Assembly: GCF_034424155.1 (NCBI RefSeq)
Contig: NZ_CP139993.1
Location: forward strand, 62,001 to 126,000
DNA from: Hafnia alvei
GTDB taxonomy: Bacteria; Pseudomonadota; Gammaproteobacteria; Enterobacterales; Enterobacteriaceae
Direction of reading: 5' to 3'
DNA: 64,000 nt
The notes under the pieces are model-generated. The model saw nothing but the letters and a program-made list of their open reading frames with translations. It did not search any database and was not told the origin of the DNA. The translations under genes and the position numbers were made by a program. Positions 38,958-49,667 of the stretch are shown in pieces (position 1 is the stretch's first letter; the number at the start of each line of letters is the position of its first letter).

Positions 38958-39700
38958 ATGAGCGATGAACCGGGAAGAGGTAAATTTGTCGATCAGGCGG
39001 CAGAAGCCAGGCCTTCTGTCTGGCGCAGAACAGCTGGCTGGATACGTGAGGAGATTCTCCATTCTCTGGGACGGCCCGCCCGCCTGGAGGGTGCGATTGC
39101 TCCCGGGCAGCTAATTCCCTGTCCGATCATCGCCCCTGTCGACACGTTCTGGACACGGTCGGTGGTCTACTGGCAGGACTGGATGTCTTTTTCTCTGTCA
39201 TCATTCCCGTCCCTGGACGATCGACTACCGCAAACCGGGCTACCAGCGCCGGCTCGAAAGCCATTCACTTGCTGTTCCTGAGGTTCAGCAACTGATTAGA
39301 AAAGAAAATATCCCTCATTTTTCATGCGATATCACAGATATTCGGGGGATTTCGGCCTCGAAATCTATGGATCATGATATCCGGGACATCGATGAGTTTC
39401 CTGTACTGAGATGCCGTGAGCTGGCTGAACCTGTGACTGAAGAGCACCTGCGAAAAAATATGCGTCACTGGGAATTACGGCTCGACCGGATGCTGTTTGC
39501 TGAATATCCGTGGGCAGAGCGGAGACTCTACTATATCGCTTTCCGGTTCTGTCAGTCAGGCTGGCCTGAGCTGGATCGGGGAGGTTCATTCCGCCGTCAC
39601 TGACGCGGTTATGACGGCACAGGTGGTAAACAATATTGCCGGATACTGGCATGAGCTCCAGTGTGAAATAAATGATGACGCAGGGAGTGAGCCAGCATAA
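38958..39700 (+). pseudogene. Unrecognised plasmid gene, probably frameshifted twice
   Basis: Three overlapping frames look coding in turn: MSDEPGRGKFVDQAAEARPS to about 39,180; then RPWTIDYRKPGYQRRLESHS through LRLDRMLFAEYPWAERRLYY to about 39,540; then SWIGEVHSAVTDAVMTAQVV to DDAGSEPA at 39,700. The codon use is consistent within the three pieces, and the last ends just before the next gene. Either the gene has decayed by two frameshifts or the frames are unrelated. I recognise no family. Confidence 0.4.
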
Positions 39701-39752
39701 CGCTGCTCTCTGGCTGGTCAGACAGCTGCAGGTATTAATTCAGGAGTCTGGA

Positions 39753-40148
39753 ATGGAAAATATGATGAAAACTATGCGTGAGCATTTCTCTGCGCGAAAA
39801 GTGGTGATCGAACAGTCTCTGGATATGTTTGGTATCAAACGAAATGAGGACGGGACGTTACTCTTCCCCCGTCACTCCGATAAACGTTTTCCCGTTGCAC
39901 GTATCCGTAAGCGACTGGCGGCTTATGGCTGGCGAGGAGAACGCCTGAATAAGGAAGTGGCGCGCATCGTCGCGGGCCCTGATATCCTCCCTGACAGGAG
40001 GGAATACAGCATTATTTTCCCTTACGGATGGGAGAAGAAGCAGCTGACGCGTGAGATGCGGAGGATGTTTCCCCGCAAGACTGGCCGACGTGTGCTGATT
40101 ATGCTCGATGAATTACATCAGTTTATTGACTCACGGGAGAAGCAGTGA
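39753..40148 (+). CDS. Hypothetical protein upstream of DUF2913-like gene
   Basis: A 131-residue basic protein (MENMMKTMREHFSARKVVIE at the start, ending HQFIDSREKQ) with no signal peptide. ATG 39753 is chosen because AGGAG lies six to seven bases upstream; an ATG at 39672 lacks this. Its stop overlaps the GTG start of the next gene by four bases, so the two are translated together. No family is recognised. Blocks like RFPVARIRKRLAAYGWRGER are Arg-rich and may bind nucleic acid. Confidence 0.6.
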   Translation: MENMMKTMREHFSARKVVIEQSLDMFGIKRNEDGTLLFPRHSDKRFPVARIRKRLAAYGWRGERLNKEVARIVAGPDILPDRREYSIIFPYGWEKKQLTREMRRMFPRKTGRRVLIMLDELHQFIDSREKQ

Positions 40149-40756
40149 CGCTGACAGAAAAATCAGGCCATCTGGCATGGTGCGCCCTGGTGGCGCTTGC
40201 GCTGGCCAGACAGAACGGCGATGTGCTGTCACCGGCTCAGGAAAATCTCTTTCTCACCCGATGGCTGGCGACCGCGCTGAAGCAACGGCGTTTTTCGCGT
40301 GATGTTGCCCCCGATATCGAGTGGCTTCTGAAACAGGGACGTCAGCTGGGCGTCAGCGCGAAGCTGGTCAGCAAGCTGAATTACCTCTGGCGTTCCTGCA
40401 CCGGCGAGTTGACTGAACAGAACGATCTGTTCCGGCTGACCTATGCGCTGGAAACAGCCAAAGATATGCACTGGAACTACCGTCTGCTGAGCGATCGGGA
40501 ATGGTCCGGCCGGAATGCTGTGGCGTTCAGTGCAGGCGTGAACGGCATTTATCTCTCACGGGCCAACCTCGATGTTGCTTTTGACGACAGCGGCCGACAG
40601 ATAAATCCGCTGACAGCGCGTCTGACTGGGAACGTAGCGGGGGTGATGAAGCTGTTTAATCGCTGTGGCTGGCAGGCAGAGCCTGAGTCTGGTGCCTCCC
40701 TGCCCCACCAGTATTCGCTGATGGCCGGACAGGGAGTGCCAGGAAAGGGTGATTAG
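40145..40756 (+). CDS. DUF2913-like protein, copy 2
   Basis: This 203-residue cytoplasmic protein is closely related to 34512-35108 (same start MTLTEKSGHLAWCALVALAL and blocks LTRWLATALKQRRFSRDVAP, ETAKDMHWNYRLLSDREWSG). It starts with GTG overlapping the previous gene. The stop overlaps the end of the convergent Rpn-type gene by four bases. I recall the family as DUF2913, function unknown. It differs from copy 1 mainly in the last third. Confidence 0.75.
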   Translation: MTLTEKSGHLAWCALVALALARQNGDVLSPAQENLFLTRWLATALKQRRFSRDVAPDIEWLLKQGRQLGVSAKLVSKLNYLWRSCTGELTEQNDLFRLTYALETAKDMHWNYRLLSDREWSGRNAVAFSAGVNGIYLSRANLDVAFDDSGRQINPLTARLTGNVAGVMKLFNRCGWQAEPESGASLPHQYSLMAGQGVPGKGD

Positions 40757-41682
40757 TGGCGGATCTGCGCTAGGTCGTCTTCGGTCAGACCGGTCATTTT
40801 CATGACGGTATTGCGGTCAATGCCGTTCTGCAGCATGGTACGGGCTATTTTCAGAGTCGCTTCGCGCTCACCTTCTGAACGACCTTCCTGTCTTCCAAGC
40901 TGGATACCTTTCTCAATACCCTTTTGTTCGAGTTGTTGTGCGATGGTCATAAGTGCGTCTCCGTGTTGCGGCACACGCTGTGCCAGTTCGCGTACAAAGG
41001 CTTCGGCGTCGGATGTTTCGCCTGCCTGCACTATATAGTGTACCAGCGATATCACCTGCGATGAAGACAAGTATCCCGTCAGCAAGATGGGCGCCAGCCG
41101 GTCAACCAGTTCTGCCAGGTCTCGCTGGTGAATATGCTTTTGCAGTAAAGTCAGGGCGGCCATGCTGCGATGGCCAGCGATTTCATCATCCGGAATGACC
41201 GTAACGTCTACCAGCGGGAAAGCGCTGCTGTAGAGTTTGCCAGCCAGCCCGGGATCGTCAAACTCATCCAGCCACCGGGTGGAGTACGGATACGGGCTGC
41301 GTTTACCCGTATAGAACAGCACCGGTATCACCAGTGGCAGTTTTTTATGCCCTGCCTCCAGGTGGCGCTGCATGGCAGCCACCGCATAGCGTATGAGGCG
41401 GAAAGCCATATGTTTGTCGGGCGTTGACTGGTGTTCGACAAGCACATGAATATAGCCGTCGCCGGCTGTGGTTTTCAGGCTATAGAGAACGTCGCTGAAA
41501 TACTGGCGGAGATCATCCTCAACGAACGAGCCTGATTCCAGTTTCAGCGTGCTGAGATCGCAGACTGCGCGCAGCTCTGCGGGCAGATGGATTTCCATGA
41601 AATCACGGGCCACATCCGGCTGTGTCAGAAACTGTCGGAACGTCGCATCGTGAGGTGTTGGCGTCATGTTTTTTTTCTTCAT
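40753..41682 (-). CDS. Rpn-family recombination-promoting nuclease/putative transposase
   Basis: A 309-residue PD-(D/E)XK-type nuclease of the RpnA/YhgA group. The N-terminal nuclease signature reads MTPTPHDATFRQFLTQPDVA, then YFSDVLYSLKT and HVLVEHQSTPDKHMAFRLIR with the acidic catalytic residues; the C-terminus has a coiled, repetitive region (QQLEQKGIEKGIQLGRQEGR). Rpn proteins cut DNA and promote RecA-independent horizontal recombination. ATG 41682 fits the family start MKKKNM; 36 codons further upstream are not conserved. It lies between the DUF2913-like gene and the pco terminator, at the edge of the metal island. Confidence 0.85.
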   Translation of the reverse strand: MKKKNMTPTPHDATFRQFLTQPDVARDFMEIHLPAELRAVCDLSTLKLESGSFVEDDLRQYFSDVLYSLKTTAGDGYIHVLVEHQSTPDKHMAFRLIRYAVAAMQRHLEAGHKKLPLVIPVLFYTGKRSPYPYSTRWLDEFDDPGLAGKLYSSAFPLVDVTVIPDDEIAGHRSMAALTLLQKHIHQRDLAELVDRLAPILLTGYLSSSQVISLVHYIVQAGETSDAEAFVRELAQRVPQHGDALMTIAQQLEQKGIEKGIQLGRQEGRSEGEREATLKIARTMLQNGIDRNTVMKMTGLTEDDLAQIRH

Positions 41683-41833
41683 CTGTCTCTGTCCTGAGCC
41701 TGCAAAATAACCGACATATCTTATCACGTCCCCCTGCGTTGGTTTACAAGGAGGTAGCCTTGGTAATTTCTCAGACATGTAGGACAGCACAATAAAATAC
41801 AGTCACCATGATAGTTGACGATAAATAAGTGAA

Positions 41834-41860
41834 TAAAAAAACGCTCCCGGACGGGAGCGT
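41834..41860 (-). terminator. Rho-independent terminator for pcoE
   Basis: On the minus strand ACGCTCCCG-TC-CGGGAGCGT is followed by a run of T, about 50 bp after the pcoE stop. It is a perfect 9-bp stem. Confidence 0.85.
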
Positions 41861-41910
41861 AAGCCAGTGAAATCGGCGTCAAAAGAGGGTCTAACAAGTG
41901 GGGCTGCGGG

Positions 41911-42345
41911 TTAATTCTGAGTGGCCTGGCTGCGATGCTTTTCAGCCTGCTGCTGATGAATCACTGAAGACTGACCATTATTCGCCTTCTCGTGCACAAC
42001 TGCGGCTTTTTCATGCTCGTTCATTTCAGAAAATGACTTTGCGGTTTCGTTGGTGGCTCCTGATTTGCCATTCATCATTTTTTTATGCATTTCCGCCATG
42101 TCCTGGTGGGCAGAAGCGTTGCCGTTTTGCATCATTTCATGGGACATTGCAGCCTGATCGTGTCCGCTCATATCCATCATTGTCATACTGTCTCCCTGAA
42201 CAGCGCTTTTTTCAGAGGTTGACTGCATCTGATGGGCGGGTGCCTGGGCATTATTTACCTGGTCATGCATGTTCATTGTCTCTGCAGCCATGGCGGATGA
42301 AGCGACAGCCATAATGGCAACAAATGATACAAGGATCTTTTTCAT
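41911..42345 (-). CDS. pcoE: Periplasmic copper-binding protein PcoE
   Basis: The 144-residue protein (start ATG 42345 with GGAGA upstream; the 11 upstream codons are spurious) has a signal peptide (MKKILVSFVAIMAVASSAMA) and a mature part rich in Met, His and repeating M-x-x-H/E-x-x-A motifs: MNMHDQVNNAQAPAHQM, MSGHDQAAMSHEMMQNGNA, MNEHEKAAVVHEKANNGQS. It is a periplasmic copper sponge and a relative of SilE. It is separately transcribed: an inverted-repeat operator lies at 42521-42534. Confidence 0.95.
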   Translation of the reverse strand: MKKILVSFVAIMAVASSAMAAETMNMHDQVNNAQAPAHQMQSTSEKSAVQGDSMTMMDMSGHDQAAMSHEMMQNGNASAHQDMAEMHKKMMNGKSGATNETAKSFSEMNEHEKAAVVHEKANNGQSSVIHQQQAEKHRSQATQN

Positions 42346-42520
42346 GGTTGGGTCTCCGGTGTTTTCATACCCAAACAATCAACGGCTTATAACAGAGAAA
42401 GCATTTGATCTCAGGGCGGGTTATTCATCACTCCAGGAACCAGGCGATTGCGTTATCACTCTGCTCCTGATTTATGAATGATTATAAAAAACCGCCTCTG
42501 TTTATCGCGTGACTGAATGA

Positions 42521-42534
42521 TGACAATTTTGTCA
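42521..42534 (-). promoter_or_regulatory. Copper/silver response-regulator box upstream of pcoE
   Basis: TGACA-ATTT-TGTCA is a perfect inverted repeat between pcoS and pcoE. It has the CusR/SilR-type design, identical in arms and spacing to the sites before silC/silR and silE, and unlike the pcoA site. I recall that pcoE expression in E. coli depends on chromosomal CusRS, which fits. Confidence 0.75.
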
Positions 42535-42562
42535 CCTTCCATGTTTCTCCTGAATAACGGGA

Positions 42563-43963
42563 TTAATCCCTTAATAAACGCACTTTGAACACAATTTCCC
42601 GCCCCCGCTGTACTGCTGACAATTCGCCACCGTGAGCGAGAATGATTGACCTCGTTATTGATAATCCCAGCCCCGCGCCTTCGGTGTTGTGAACCCGTGA
42701 TGAGTCTGCGCGATAGAACCGGTCAAACAAACGTTCAAGATTGGCGGGAACTGAGCCAGACATCGCATTCGTAATCATCACGTTTACAAAGTCACTGTCA
42801 CGCTCAAGGCGTATAGCAGTACAGGTCTTATCGGGAGAATACTTGATTGCATTGGAAAGCAGGTTGCTGAAAGCACGTCGCAGCATATCGCTGTCTCCGG
42901 CAACAACGCCCTCTCCTTCAACCGTGATTGTCTTTCCTGACTCGTCTGCCAGAGGCTCGAACAGCTCACGTAATTCATTCAGTTCGGCGGCCAGATCCAC
43001 ATCATGTTTATCCAGTTGCAGCAGACCATGCTCTGAACGTGCCAGAAAAAGCATGTCACTGGTCATTCGTGACAATCTTTTCAGTTCTTCCAGGTTCGCG
43101 AATAAAATTTCACGGTAATGCGAAACATCCCTTTCCTTTGCCAGTGCAAACTGCGTCTGCATCATCAGATTACTGACCGGGGTACGCAACTCATGTGCGA
43201 TATCAGAAGAGAAATCTGACAGTTTCCGGAATGACCCCTCCAGGCGATCGAACATATTATTGAACTCCTGCATGGTCTCAGATATTTCCGGCGGAGCCAG
43301 ATCGGGATTAAGACGCTGATCCAGGCTGTGTACGGTCATGGAGGAAGCCAGACTGGTCATTTCCCGTAGCGGTTTCAGACCAATACGTGTGGTCAGCCAG
43401 CCCAGAAAAATAGAAATAAAGACCAGACCGATATTGAACCAGAACAGCCAGGTACTGAGCTTATCCATAAACAGGGTGTGATACCCGGTATCCGTGGCAA
43501 CCGTAATGATGAAATGTTTGCTTCGACCCTGTTCCGGAACCACAGCAACCCGCCGCGAGATACTGCGATACACGGTATTATTTTCTTCAGTCTGGATCAT
43601 ATAGTCGAGAACATCACCCGACTTATTCAGCAGGATCGCAGGGACAACAGAGTTTTTAGCATACAGCTCCACGATTTTTTCATTTTCCATATTTTTTATA
43701 GAAATGAATAAACCATTGTGCCCCACCATCGCATCATTTATTTTTTCAGTTAATGATTTTATATCCGTCTTGTTCTGGAACGTTTCTGTCTTAAGAAACT
43801 CTTCGGTGAGCTGAAGTTTACCTGTCAGAAAATCGCGGTCCTGATTATCGAAATAGCCATTAAGGGTGCTAATCAGGATAAAACTTGATAACCACCATAC
43901 CGTAAGCATCACCGCAGAAAAAATCAGGCTCAGGCGTGTGGTCAGGGAAATTTTGAACCTCAC
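42563..43963 (-). CDS. pcoS: Copper sensor histidine kinase PcoS
   Basis: A 466-residue membrane histidine kinase: N-terminal membrane helix near residues 13-30, a periplasmic sensor of about 140 residues, a second helix ([19 protein letters not shown]), HAMP, HisKA with the phospho-accepting His in [14 protein letters not shown], and an ATPase domain with NAIKYS and [10 protein letters not shown]. It phosphorylates PcoR in response to copper. The start overlaps the end of pcoR (ATGA). Confidence 0.96.
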   Translation of the reverse strand: MRFKISLTTRLSLIFSAVMLTVWWLSSFILISTLNGYFDNQDRDFLTGKLQLTEEFLKTETFQNKTDIKSLTEKINDAMVGHNGLFISIKNMENEKIVELYAKNSVVPAILLNKSGDVLDYMIQTEENNTVYRSISRRVAVVPEQGRSKHFIITVATDTGYHTLFMDKLSTWLFWFNIGLVFISIFLGWLTTRIGLKPLREMTSLASSMTVHSLDQRLNPDLAPPEISETMQEFNNMFDRLEGSFRKLSDFSSDIAHELRTPVSNLMMQTQFALAKERDVSHYREILFANLEELKRLSRMTSDMLFLARSEHGLLQLDKHDVDLAAELNELRELFEPLADESGKTITVEGEGVVAGDSDMLRRAFSNLLSNAIKYSPDKTCTAIRLERDSDFVNVMITNAMSGSVPANLERLFDRFYRADSSRVHNTEGAGLGLSITRSIILAHGGELSAVQRGREIVFKVRLLRD

Positions 43964-44640
43964 TCTTCTCTGATCTCCAGGACATATCCGGCACCGCGAA
44001 CGGTATGGATCAGTTTTGGCTCAAAGTCATCATCAATTTTACTTCTCAGACGTCTCACGGCGACATCAATCACATTCGTATCACTGTCAAAATTCATGTT
44101 CCAGACCAGGGACGAGATAAGACTCCTGGGTAACACTTCTCCGGTGCGTTGCAGCAGCAACTCAAGCAGAACGTATTCTTTACCGGTGAGATGGATCTTC
44201 TTCCCCGAACGGATCACGGTCCGGCGCACCATATCAACGGTCATATCGGCGATGGTGCAGACTGTTGCGGCCTGCGAGCGTGCCCGGCGCAGTAGGGTTC
44301 TTACACGTGCAACCAGCTCCGTAAAATCAAAGGGCTTAATCAGGTAGTCATCTGCGCCAAGCTCCAGTCCTTTCACTTTGTCCCGCACGTTGTCCTTTGC
44401 GGTTAAAAACAGGACCGGTTCTTCGTGCCCGGACTCCCTCAGTGCGCTGATGATTTGCCACCCGTCGAGGAAAGGCAGCATCACGTCCAGTATTATCAAA
44501 TCATACTGTCCCTTCGACGCGGCCCCGAGACCATCGCGGCCATTATTAAAGAGATCGGCCTGATAGCCTTCCTCAACCAGTCCCTGCTGCAGGTAACGAC
44601 CTGTTTTTTGTTCGTCTTCAACGATTAAAATACGCTGCAT
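43960..44640 (-). CDS. pcoR: Copper response regulator PcoR
   Basis: This 226-residue OmpR/PhoB-type regulator has a receiver domain with the phospho-acceptor Asp in [15 protein letters not shown], Lys in [14 protein letters not shown], and a winged-helix C-terminus ([39 protein letters not shown]). It activates the pcoA promoter on copper stress. ATG 44640 gives the known PcoR length; two in-frame codons lie upstream. Confidence 0.96.
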   Translation of the reverse strand: MQRILIVEDEQKTGRYLQQGLVEEGYQADLFNNGRDGLGAASKGQYDLIILDVMLPFLDGWQIISALRESGHEEPVLFLTAKDNVRDKVKGLELGADDYLIKPFDFTELVARVRTLLRRARSQAATVCTIADMTVDMVRRTVIRSGKKIHLTGKEYVLLELLLQRTGEVLPRSLISSLVWNMNFDSDTNVIDVAVRRLRSKIDDDFEPKLIHTVRGAGYVLEIREE

Positions 44641-44694
44641 GGTCAACTCGCTGATATGAAAGTAAAAATCTCACGCATGAGCTTTGGCTGTCCC

Positions 44695-45624
44695 CTAGCT
44701 GACCTGAGACGGAGCAAGCATTCCGAGCCACGCTACGGCGCCCAGAATGATAATCGCAACAACGAATTCTGTCAGGATGCTGTTTCGCATCAGGGCAACG
44801 CTGCGATCATAATTCCCTTCCCTGACCATAACTTCAAGCCGGGGACCCAGGTGAAACCGGTTTGCTGCAGCCAGAAGAAGCATCAGAACAAACAGAGCCG
44901 TCTTGGCAAGCAATATCCTCCCCCAGGAACTGTTGAATAAGGGAGTTAAGTTACCCTCAGCAATATACAGATAGTTGACCAGCGCACTCAGGATCAGGGC
45001 TACAACAATCACCGTTCCTGCCGTGGCAAATTTTGCCAGGGAGTCAGATATCACAATGACGCTCTGTGCATTATGCTCGTTTCTGCGCATCAGCAGGATA
45101 GCAAATGCAACCAGAGCACCTGTCCAGGCACCTGCAGCGCCGAGATGGGTCAGATCGCTCAGTAAATGGAGATAGTAATGCAGACCGTCATGCATAACGG
45201 CGTGTCCTCCCCAGGCAAGTGTAGCCAGCGCCACGCCCCCACTCATCGTCATCAGCAGGCAGGACAATACTCTCTTATTAGTGTAAAGGAACAAAGCACC
45301 GAGTGTGGTAAACAGGGCACAGAGCCTGACAATCCAGCTAATACCCACATCAGTTTCTTCTATCACCATCTCGATAACATGGATGGATAATTCTCTGAGG
45401 TCAGTTACTCCACTCATGGCATTAGATACCAGGAGCATATTAATGCCAGTAAGAATGATGCCTGTAACAACAGCAAAGGTTATAAACGACCTGAAATTAG
45501 TCAGGTTATAGGTTTCATATCTGACACCGCTTATTCCATATATCTGAAAAAATGGCAATCCAAATATTACCATCAAATCCAGATAAAGAAGAAAACGAAT
45601 AACAATCATAATCAGGTCGTTCAT
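44695..45624 (-). CDS. pcoD: Inner-membrane copper transport protein PcoD
   Basis: The 309-residue CopD-family protein has eight predicted membrane helices, with His and Met residues in the membrane parts ([35 protein letters not shown]). Together with PcoC it is thought to bring copper from the periplasm to the cytoplasm, or to feed PcoA. It follows pcoC by four bases and precedes pcoR by 54, i.e. within one operon. Confidence 0.95.
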   Translation of the reverse strand: MNDLIMIVIRFLLYLDLMVIFGLPFFQIYGISGVRYETYNLTNFRSFITFAVVTGIILTGINMLLVSNAMSGVTDLRELSIHVIEMVIEETDVGISWIVRLCALFTTLGALFLYTNKRVLSCLLMTMSGGVALATLAWGGHAVMHDGLHYYLHLLSDLTHLGAAGAWTGALVAFAILLMRRNEHNAQSVIVISDSLAKFATAGTVIVVALILSALVNYLYIAEGNLTPLFNSSWGRILLAKTALFVLMLLLAAANRFHLGPRLEVMVREGNYDRSVALMRNSILTEFVVAIIILGAVAWLGMLAPSQVS

Positions 45625-45628
45625 AATA

Positions 45629-46009
45629 TTACTTCACTGTAAAGGTGTAATTACCGGTAATAGGGTGCGTATCTGAAGAAACCGCGCGCCAGTCAACACG
45701 ATAAGTGCCAGCGGGTAAAGGCTCTCGCGGAATAATGACCATCGATTTAGGGTCAGCGCCTGGCGCCACTTTTGCCGCGACCGGCATCGGAGAATGTGAT
45801 GACATGCCTTTCATACCCGTCATCGTTAATTTTGCACCTGAGAATTTCACGGTCAGATTTTCCGAGAAATTAAGCTGAATCTTTTCCGGGGCCGCTACGG
45901 CTGAATCAGCCTGTGGCACAGAGCTTTTTAATTCCGGATGGGCCATAGCAGAGAAAGCAACGCCCATAACGAGGCCGCCTGTAAGAATGGCTTTATTTAA
46001 AATCGACAT
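45629..46009 (-). CDS. pcoC: Periplasmic copper chaperone PcoC
   Basis: The 126-residue CopC-type cupredoxin-like protein has a signal peptide ending at AMA-HPEL; the mature N-terminal His is the Cu(II) ligand. A Met-rich loop ([19 protein letters not shown]) binds Cu(I), and the C-terminus has the [19 protein letters not shown] pattern. It shuttles copper to PcoA and PcoD. Length is that of the known protein. Confidence 0.96.
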   Translation of the reverse strand: MSILNKAILTGGLVMGVAFSAMAHPELKSSVPQADSAVAAPEKIQLNFSENLTVKFSGAKLTMTGMKGMSSHSPMPVAAKVAPGADPKSMVIIPREPLPAGTYRVDWRAVSSDTHPITGNYTFTVK

Positions 46010-46048
46010 TTTATTTACCTGTTTAGTTGAGTGTTTTATATCAGTGCG

Positions 46049-46939
46049 TTAAAACCAGATTCTGGCTCCCGCCAGGAATACTACCTGATGGTCTTTCTCA
46101 CCTTCTCTTTTCGCCATATCGGATGTTTTCCCGTAAAGTTGATTCCAGGAAACGCCTATATAGGGTGCAAACTCACGGCGTATTTCATAGCGCAGCCGGA
46201 GCCCCAGCTCTGTGTCAGTCAGTCCCCTGCCGCGACCCCGCGATTCATCATCCTGACTGTAGAAATTCACCTCATAGGATGGCTGGAGTATGAGCCGGTT
46301 AGTCAGTAAAACGTCGTATTCTCCTCCCAGACGAAGGGCTGCTTTTCCGCCATTACTGACAAAACCCGTAATTTCAGACTCAAAATTATAGAGTGCCAGC
46401 CCCTGAAAACCGACAGCAGCCCAGGTCCGGGCAGAAGCAGGTCTGAAATCCTGCCTGACACCCGCAACCAAATCCCACCATGGGCCAACCGCATGTCCCC
46501 AGAGTAACTGCGCTTCAGCCGCCTCCGTTTCCCCATTGCTTCGTTCACCTTCACTCTTTAGCCAAATCCGATCTGTGTCGCCTCCAATCCAGCTGTTAAC
46601 ACTCCAGCTGAAATTGTTGGTGTTATCCGACCGTTGCCATTCCAGTTGATCCAGCAGAACCAGATAATTAATCGCACTGTCGTGAATCGCATGCCCCTGT
46701 AAATTGCCGAATGCAGCCTTCCGGTCGGCATCGGTAACAGGCGGAATTGGCGTTCTGCTCTCAGTTACAATGGGCTCCATTGACGTCATCTCAGTGAAAT
46801 TCTCATCTGCTGGCATCTGCATGGCAGACATGTCGTGCCCGGCGTGGGGATCTGCAGAGACGGAGCCCGCCGCAATAGAAAGCTGTGAGGTAAACAAACC
46901 GGCGACCAGAACAGGTATGGCCTTAAAACTTCTCTTCAT
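46049..46939 (-). CDS. pcoB: Outer-membrane copper resistance protein PcoB
   Basis: The 296-residue CopB-type outer-membrane beta-barrel has a signal peptide ([20 protein letters not shown]), an N-terminal Met/His segment ([20 protein letters not shown]) and a barrel ending in a C-terminal aromatic (GARIWF). It may sequester or pass oxidised copper across the outer membrane. ATG 46939 yields the known length; the ATG at 46948 is close by and cannot be excluded. It starts immediately after pcoA. Confidence 0.95.
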   Translation of the reverse strand: MKRSFKAIPVLVAGLFTSQLSIAAGSVSADPHAGHDMSAMQMPADENFTEMTSMEPIVTESRTPIPPVTDADRKAAFGNLQGHAIHDSAINYLVLLDQLEWQRSDNTNNFSWSVNSWIGGDTDRIWLKSEGERSNGETEAAEAQLLWGHAVGPWWDLVAGVRQDFRPASARTWAAVGFQGLALYNFESEITGFVSNGGKAALRLGGEYDVLLTNRLILQPSYEVNFYSQDDESRGRGRGLTDTELGLRLRYEIRREFAPYIGVSWNQLYGKTSDMAKREGEKDHQVVFLAGARIWF

Positions 46940-46944
46940 TCGCA

Positions 46945-48762
46945 TCATTCCTCCACCCGGACTTCACGAAACATTCCCATTTCCATGTGATAGAGCAAAT
47001 GGCAGTGATACGCCCAGCGGCCAAGCGCATCTGCTGTCACTCTGTAACTGCGTTTTGTACCAGGGGGAACATCTATTGTGTGTTTACGAACCATGAAATT
47101 ACCGTTTTCATCTTCCAGATCGCTCCACATGCCATGCAGGTGAATGGGGTGAGTCATCATGGTATCGTTGACCAGCGTGATCCTGAGTCGCTCACCGTAT
47201 TTCAGCAGCACCGGTGCGGCATCTGAAAACTTGATTCCGTTAAATGACCAGGCAAACTTTTCCATGTGGCCGGTTAAATGCAGTTCTATGGTGCGGCCAG
47301 GTTCACGTCCGTCAGGATCCTCAAAGCGGCTTTTCAAATCCGCGTACGTGAGAACCTTTCTTCCGTTATTTCGAAGACCAATACCCGGATCGTTTAATTT
47401 CGGGGAGACGCTCATCGCCTGCATATCAACCAGTGGGTTATCCGTTTCTGACGCAGGATGACTTTGCATACCCGGCATTCCGGCCATCTGAGAATGATCC
47501 ATACCGGCCATGCTGCTGTGATCCATGGGCGCGGAGGACGTCCCGCTATCGGCAAGGTCAGCACCGTCCATAGACATCATCTCTCCACTGTTATCCATGC
47601 CTCCCATCTGGCTGTGGTCCATTCCTGCCATATCATGTCCCATTCCTCCCATACCCATATCTTCCATGGTCAACAGAGGACGGGGATCGAGGGCGGGAAC
47701 GACAGCACTTAACCCCTCTCTCGTGGCCAGTGTCCCGCGAGCGTAACCGGTCCTGTCCATAGATTGTGCGAAGATGGTATAGGCCTCACCCTGCGGCTCC
47801 ACAATGACATCATAGGTTTCGGCAACGGCAATCCTGAATTCGTCAACGGTAACCGGGTTTACATACTGGCCATCTGCAGCCACGACCGTCATTTTCAGCC
47901 CGGGGATGCGGATATCGAAATAGGTCATTGCCGAGCCGTTGATAAACCGTAAGCGTATCTTTTCACCGGGACGGAACAGTCCGGTCCAGTTTTTCAGCGG
48001 GGCCTGCCCGTTCATGAGATAGGTGTAGGTGTAGCCACTGACATCCGCGAGGTCAGTCGGATTCATTTTCATTTCAGCCCACATTTTCCGGTCGGCAATG
48101 GTGGCTGACAGCCCCCTGGTATTCACGTCGCGGAAAAAAGAGCCAACGGTTGGTTTATTAAAATTGTAGTAATCCGACTGTTTTTTTAATTTTTTCAGCA
48201 GGCTGTGAGGATTTTCATCGGTCCAGTCAGACAACATGACCACGTGCTCACGATCGTAAGCAAACGGCTCAGGCTCCCTGGCATCAATGATAATGGCACC
48301 GTATACCCCCTCCTGTTCCTGCAGACCGGAATGGCTGTGGTACCAGTAAGTCCCGTTCTGCTTAACCTTAAAGGTGTAAACGTAGGTATCATCAGGTTCG
48401 ATACCCATAAAACTCAGCCCCGGAACACCATCCATATTGGCCGGAAGAATAATGCCGTGCCAGTGAATGGACGTCTGTTCATTAAGACGGTTTTTGACCT
48501 TCAGGGTAATGGTGTCACCTTCTTTCCAGCGAAGAACGGGCCCCGGCAGGCCTCCATTGATTGTTTTGGCCTGACGCTCACTGCCCGTAATATTGACTGC
48601 CGTTTCACCAATGGTCAGGTCAAACTGAGTACCCTGCAGGGATGCGGCAACTGGCAGGCTCAGACTGGAACGCGCATTGAAACTCCATACGCCAAGACTT
48701 CCGGCTACGCCAGAGAGGGTTAACCCCTTCAGGAAAGTTCGTCGAGACGTTTTCAACAGCAT
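46945..48762 (-). CDS. pcoA: Multicopper oxidase PcoA
   Basis: A 605-residue periplasmic multicopper oxidase. The twin-arginine signal SRRTFLKGL marks Tat export as a folded enzyme. Copper ligands are visible in HWHG, HSHSG, HPIHLHG and [12 protein letters not shown]. Met-rich repeats ([33 protein letters not shown]) bind extra Cu(I). It oxidises Cu(I) to less toxic Cu(II). The ATG at 48762 gives the family length; the 33 upstream codons do not fit. It is the first gene of pcoABCDRS. Confidence 0.97.
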   Translation of the reverse strand: MLLKTSRRTFLKGLTLSGVAGSLGVWSFNARSSLSLPVAASLQGTQFDLTIGETAVNITGSERQAKTINGGLPGPVLRWKEGDTITLKVKNRLNEQTSIHWHGIILPANMDGVPGLSFMGIEPDDTYVYTFKVKQNGTYWYHSHSGLQEQEGVYGAIIIDAREPEPFAYDREHVVMLSDWTDENPHSLLKKLKKQSDYYNFNKPTVGSFFRDVNTRGLSATIADRKMWAEMKMNPTDLADVSGYTYTYLMNGQAPLKNWTGLFRPGEKIRLRFINGSAMTYFDIRIPGLKMTVVAADGQYVNPVTVDEFRIAVAETYDVIVEPQGEAYTIFAQSMDRTGYARGTLATREGLSAVVPALDPRPLLTMEDMGMGGMGHDMAGMDHSQMGGMDNSGEMMSMDGADLADSGTSSAPMDHSSMAGMDHSQMAGMPGMQSHPASETDNPLVDMQAMSVSPKLNDPGIGLRNNGRKVLTYADLKSRFEDPDGREPGRTIELHLTGHMEKFAWSFNGIKFSDAAPVLLKYGERLRITLVNDTMMTHPIHLHGMWSDLEDENGNFMVRKHTIDVPPGTKRSYRVTADALGRWAYHCHLLYHMEMGMFREVRVEE

Positions 48763-48878
48763 GCGCGTTCCCTTATATAAAGTATGGTTACTGACAGAAT
48801 TCGAGAACCGATTTAAATTAAATTTCTGGTTCATCCTCTTACAATGAAATGAAGCTAACACACCTTAAGAAACAAATT

Positions 48879-48896
48879 CATTACAATCGTGTAATG
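48879..48896. promoter_or_regulatory. PcoR-type copper box between pcoA and pcoE1
   Basis: CATTACA-ATCG-TGTAATG is a perfect 7-bp inverted repeat 117 bp before pcoA and 101 bp before the divergent pcoE1, and could serve both. A half-site-like ATTACAT follows about 15 bases to the right. Confidence 0.75.
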
Positions 48897-48996
48897 TACG
48901 CAACTGTATTACATTTACGTCATCTTCCCCACAGGTTGATTATTTTTATATATGATCGTGATGACATCTTTTATGTACCTAAGAAGGTAATTACAC

Positions 48997-49445
48997 ATGA
49001 ATATATTAATTACGACCACTGCGTTTACAGCTTTATTTTGTGGGGCAGCTTTTGCTCTGCCCAGTGATATTTCCCATGAAGCACATCGATTCGTGAATAA
49101 TGCCTCAGCCGTCAGTCATGTGAATTCATCGACGCATGAAAACTTGCCGGACAGGGTTAATAAAAACAACACGCCCTCATTCTCTGAAATGAATGAACAT
49201 GAAAGGGCCATTGTTGCTCATTCATTTATGAACAACAGCGCGTCCTATGCACATCAAAAAATGATTGAGGAACATAAAAAATGCTGTCCGGCAGTGATGC
49301 AAATTCAAAGACCTCATCTTCTTCTTTTAACGAACTGAATGTCGGCGAGAAAGCCGCCCTCGTGCATGAGCAGGTCAATAATGCCGGTGCGGAAGCACAT
49401 CAGACGCAGGCAAGAAAGCTTCGCGGACTGTATTCATCAAGGTAA
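48997..49445 (+). pseudogene. pcoE1: pcoE1, SilE/PcoE-like metal-binding protein, frameshifted
   Basis: It begins with a signal peptide (MNILITTTAFTALFCGAAFA) and SilE/PcoE motifs (SEMNEHERAIVAHSFMNNSA, SYAHQKMIEEHKK). In the run of six A near 49,275-49,280 the frame is lost. Adding one A restores MLSGSDANSKTSSSSFNELN and VGEKAALVHEQVNNAGAEAH, then the stop at 49443-49445. As written it ends early at 49338. It lies divergent to pcoA with a shared copper box. Known islands have pcoG and pcoE1 here. Confidence 0.8.
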
Positions 49446-49667
49446 CTGCAGGCGGGTTATTGCTCAGCGTCGGGTGCGCAGCAGGGTTTTACTGGCGGGT
49501 TACGTAGCAGGACATGAGCCCCATATTGCTCTGCCGTAACCTGTTTCAGTCCCGTTAATCATCACCGTCGGGCTGGTCATACAGTTCCCAGAGCTTCAGG
49601 AACAAACGGGAAACAAGGTATGTTACAAAAATGCCGAACATCAACGGTGCTCCCGATTAACTGACGG

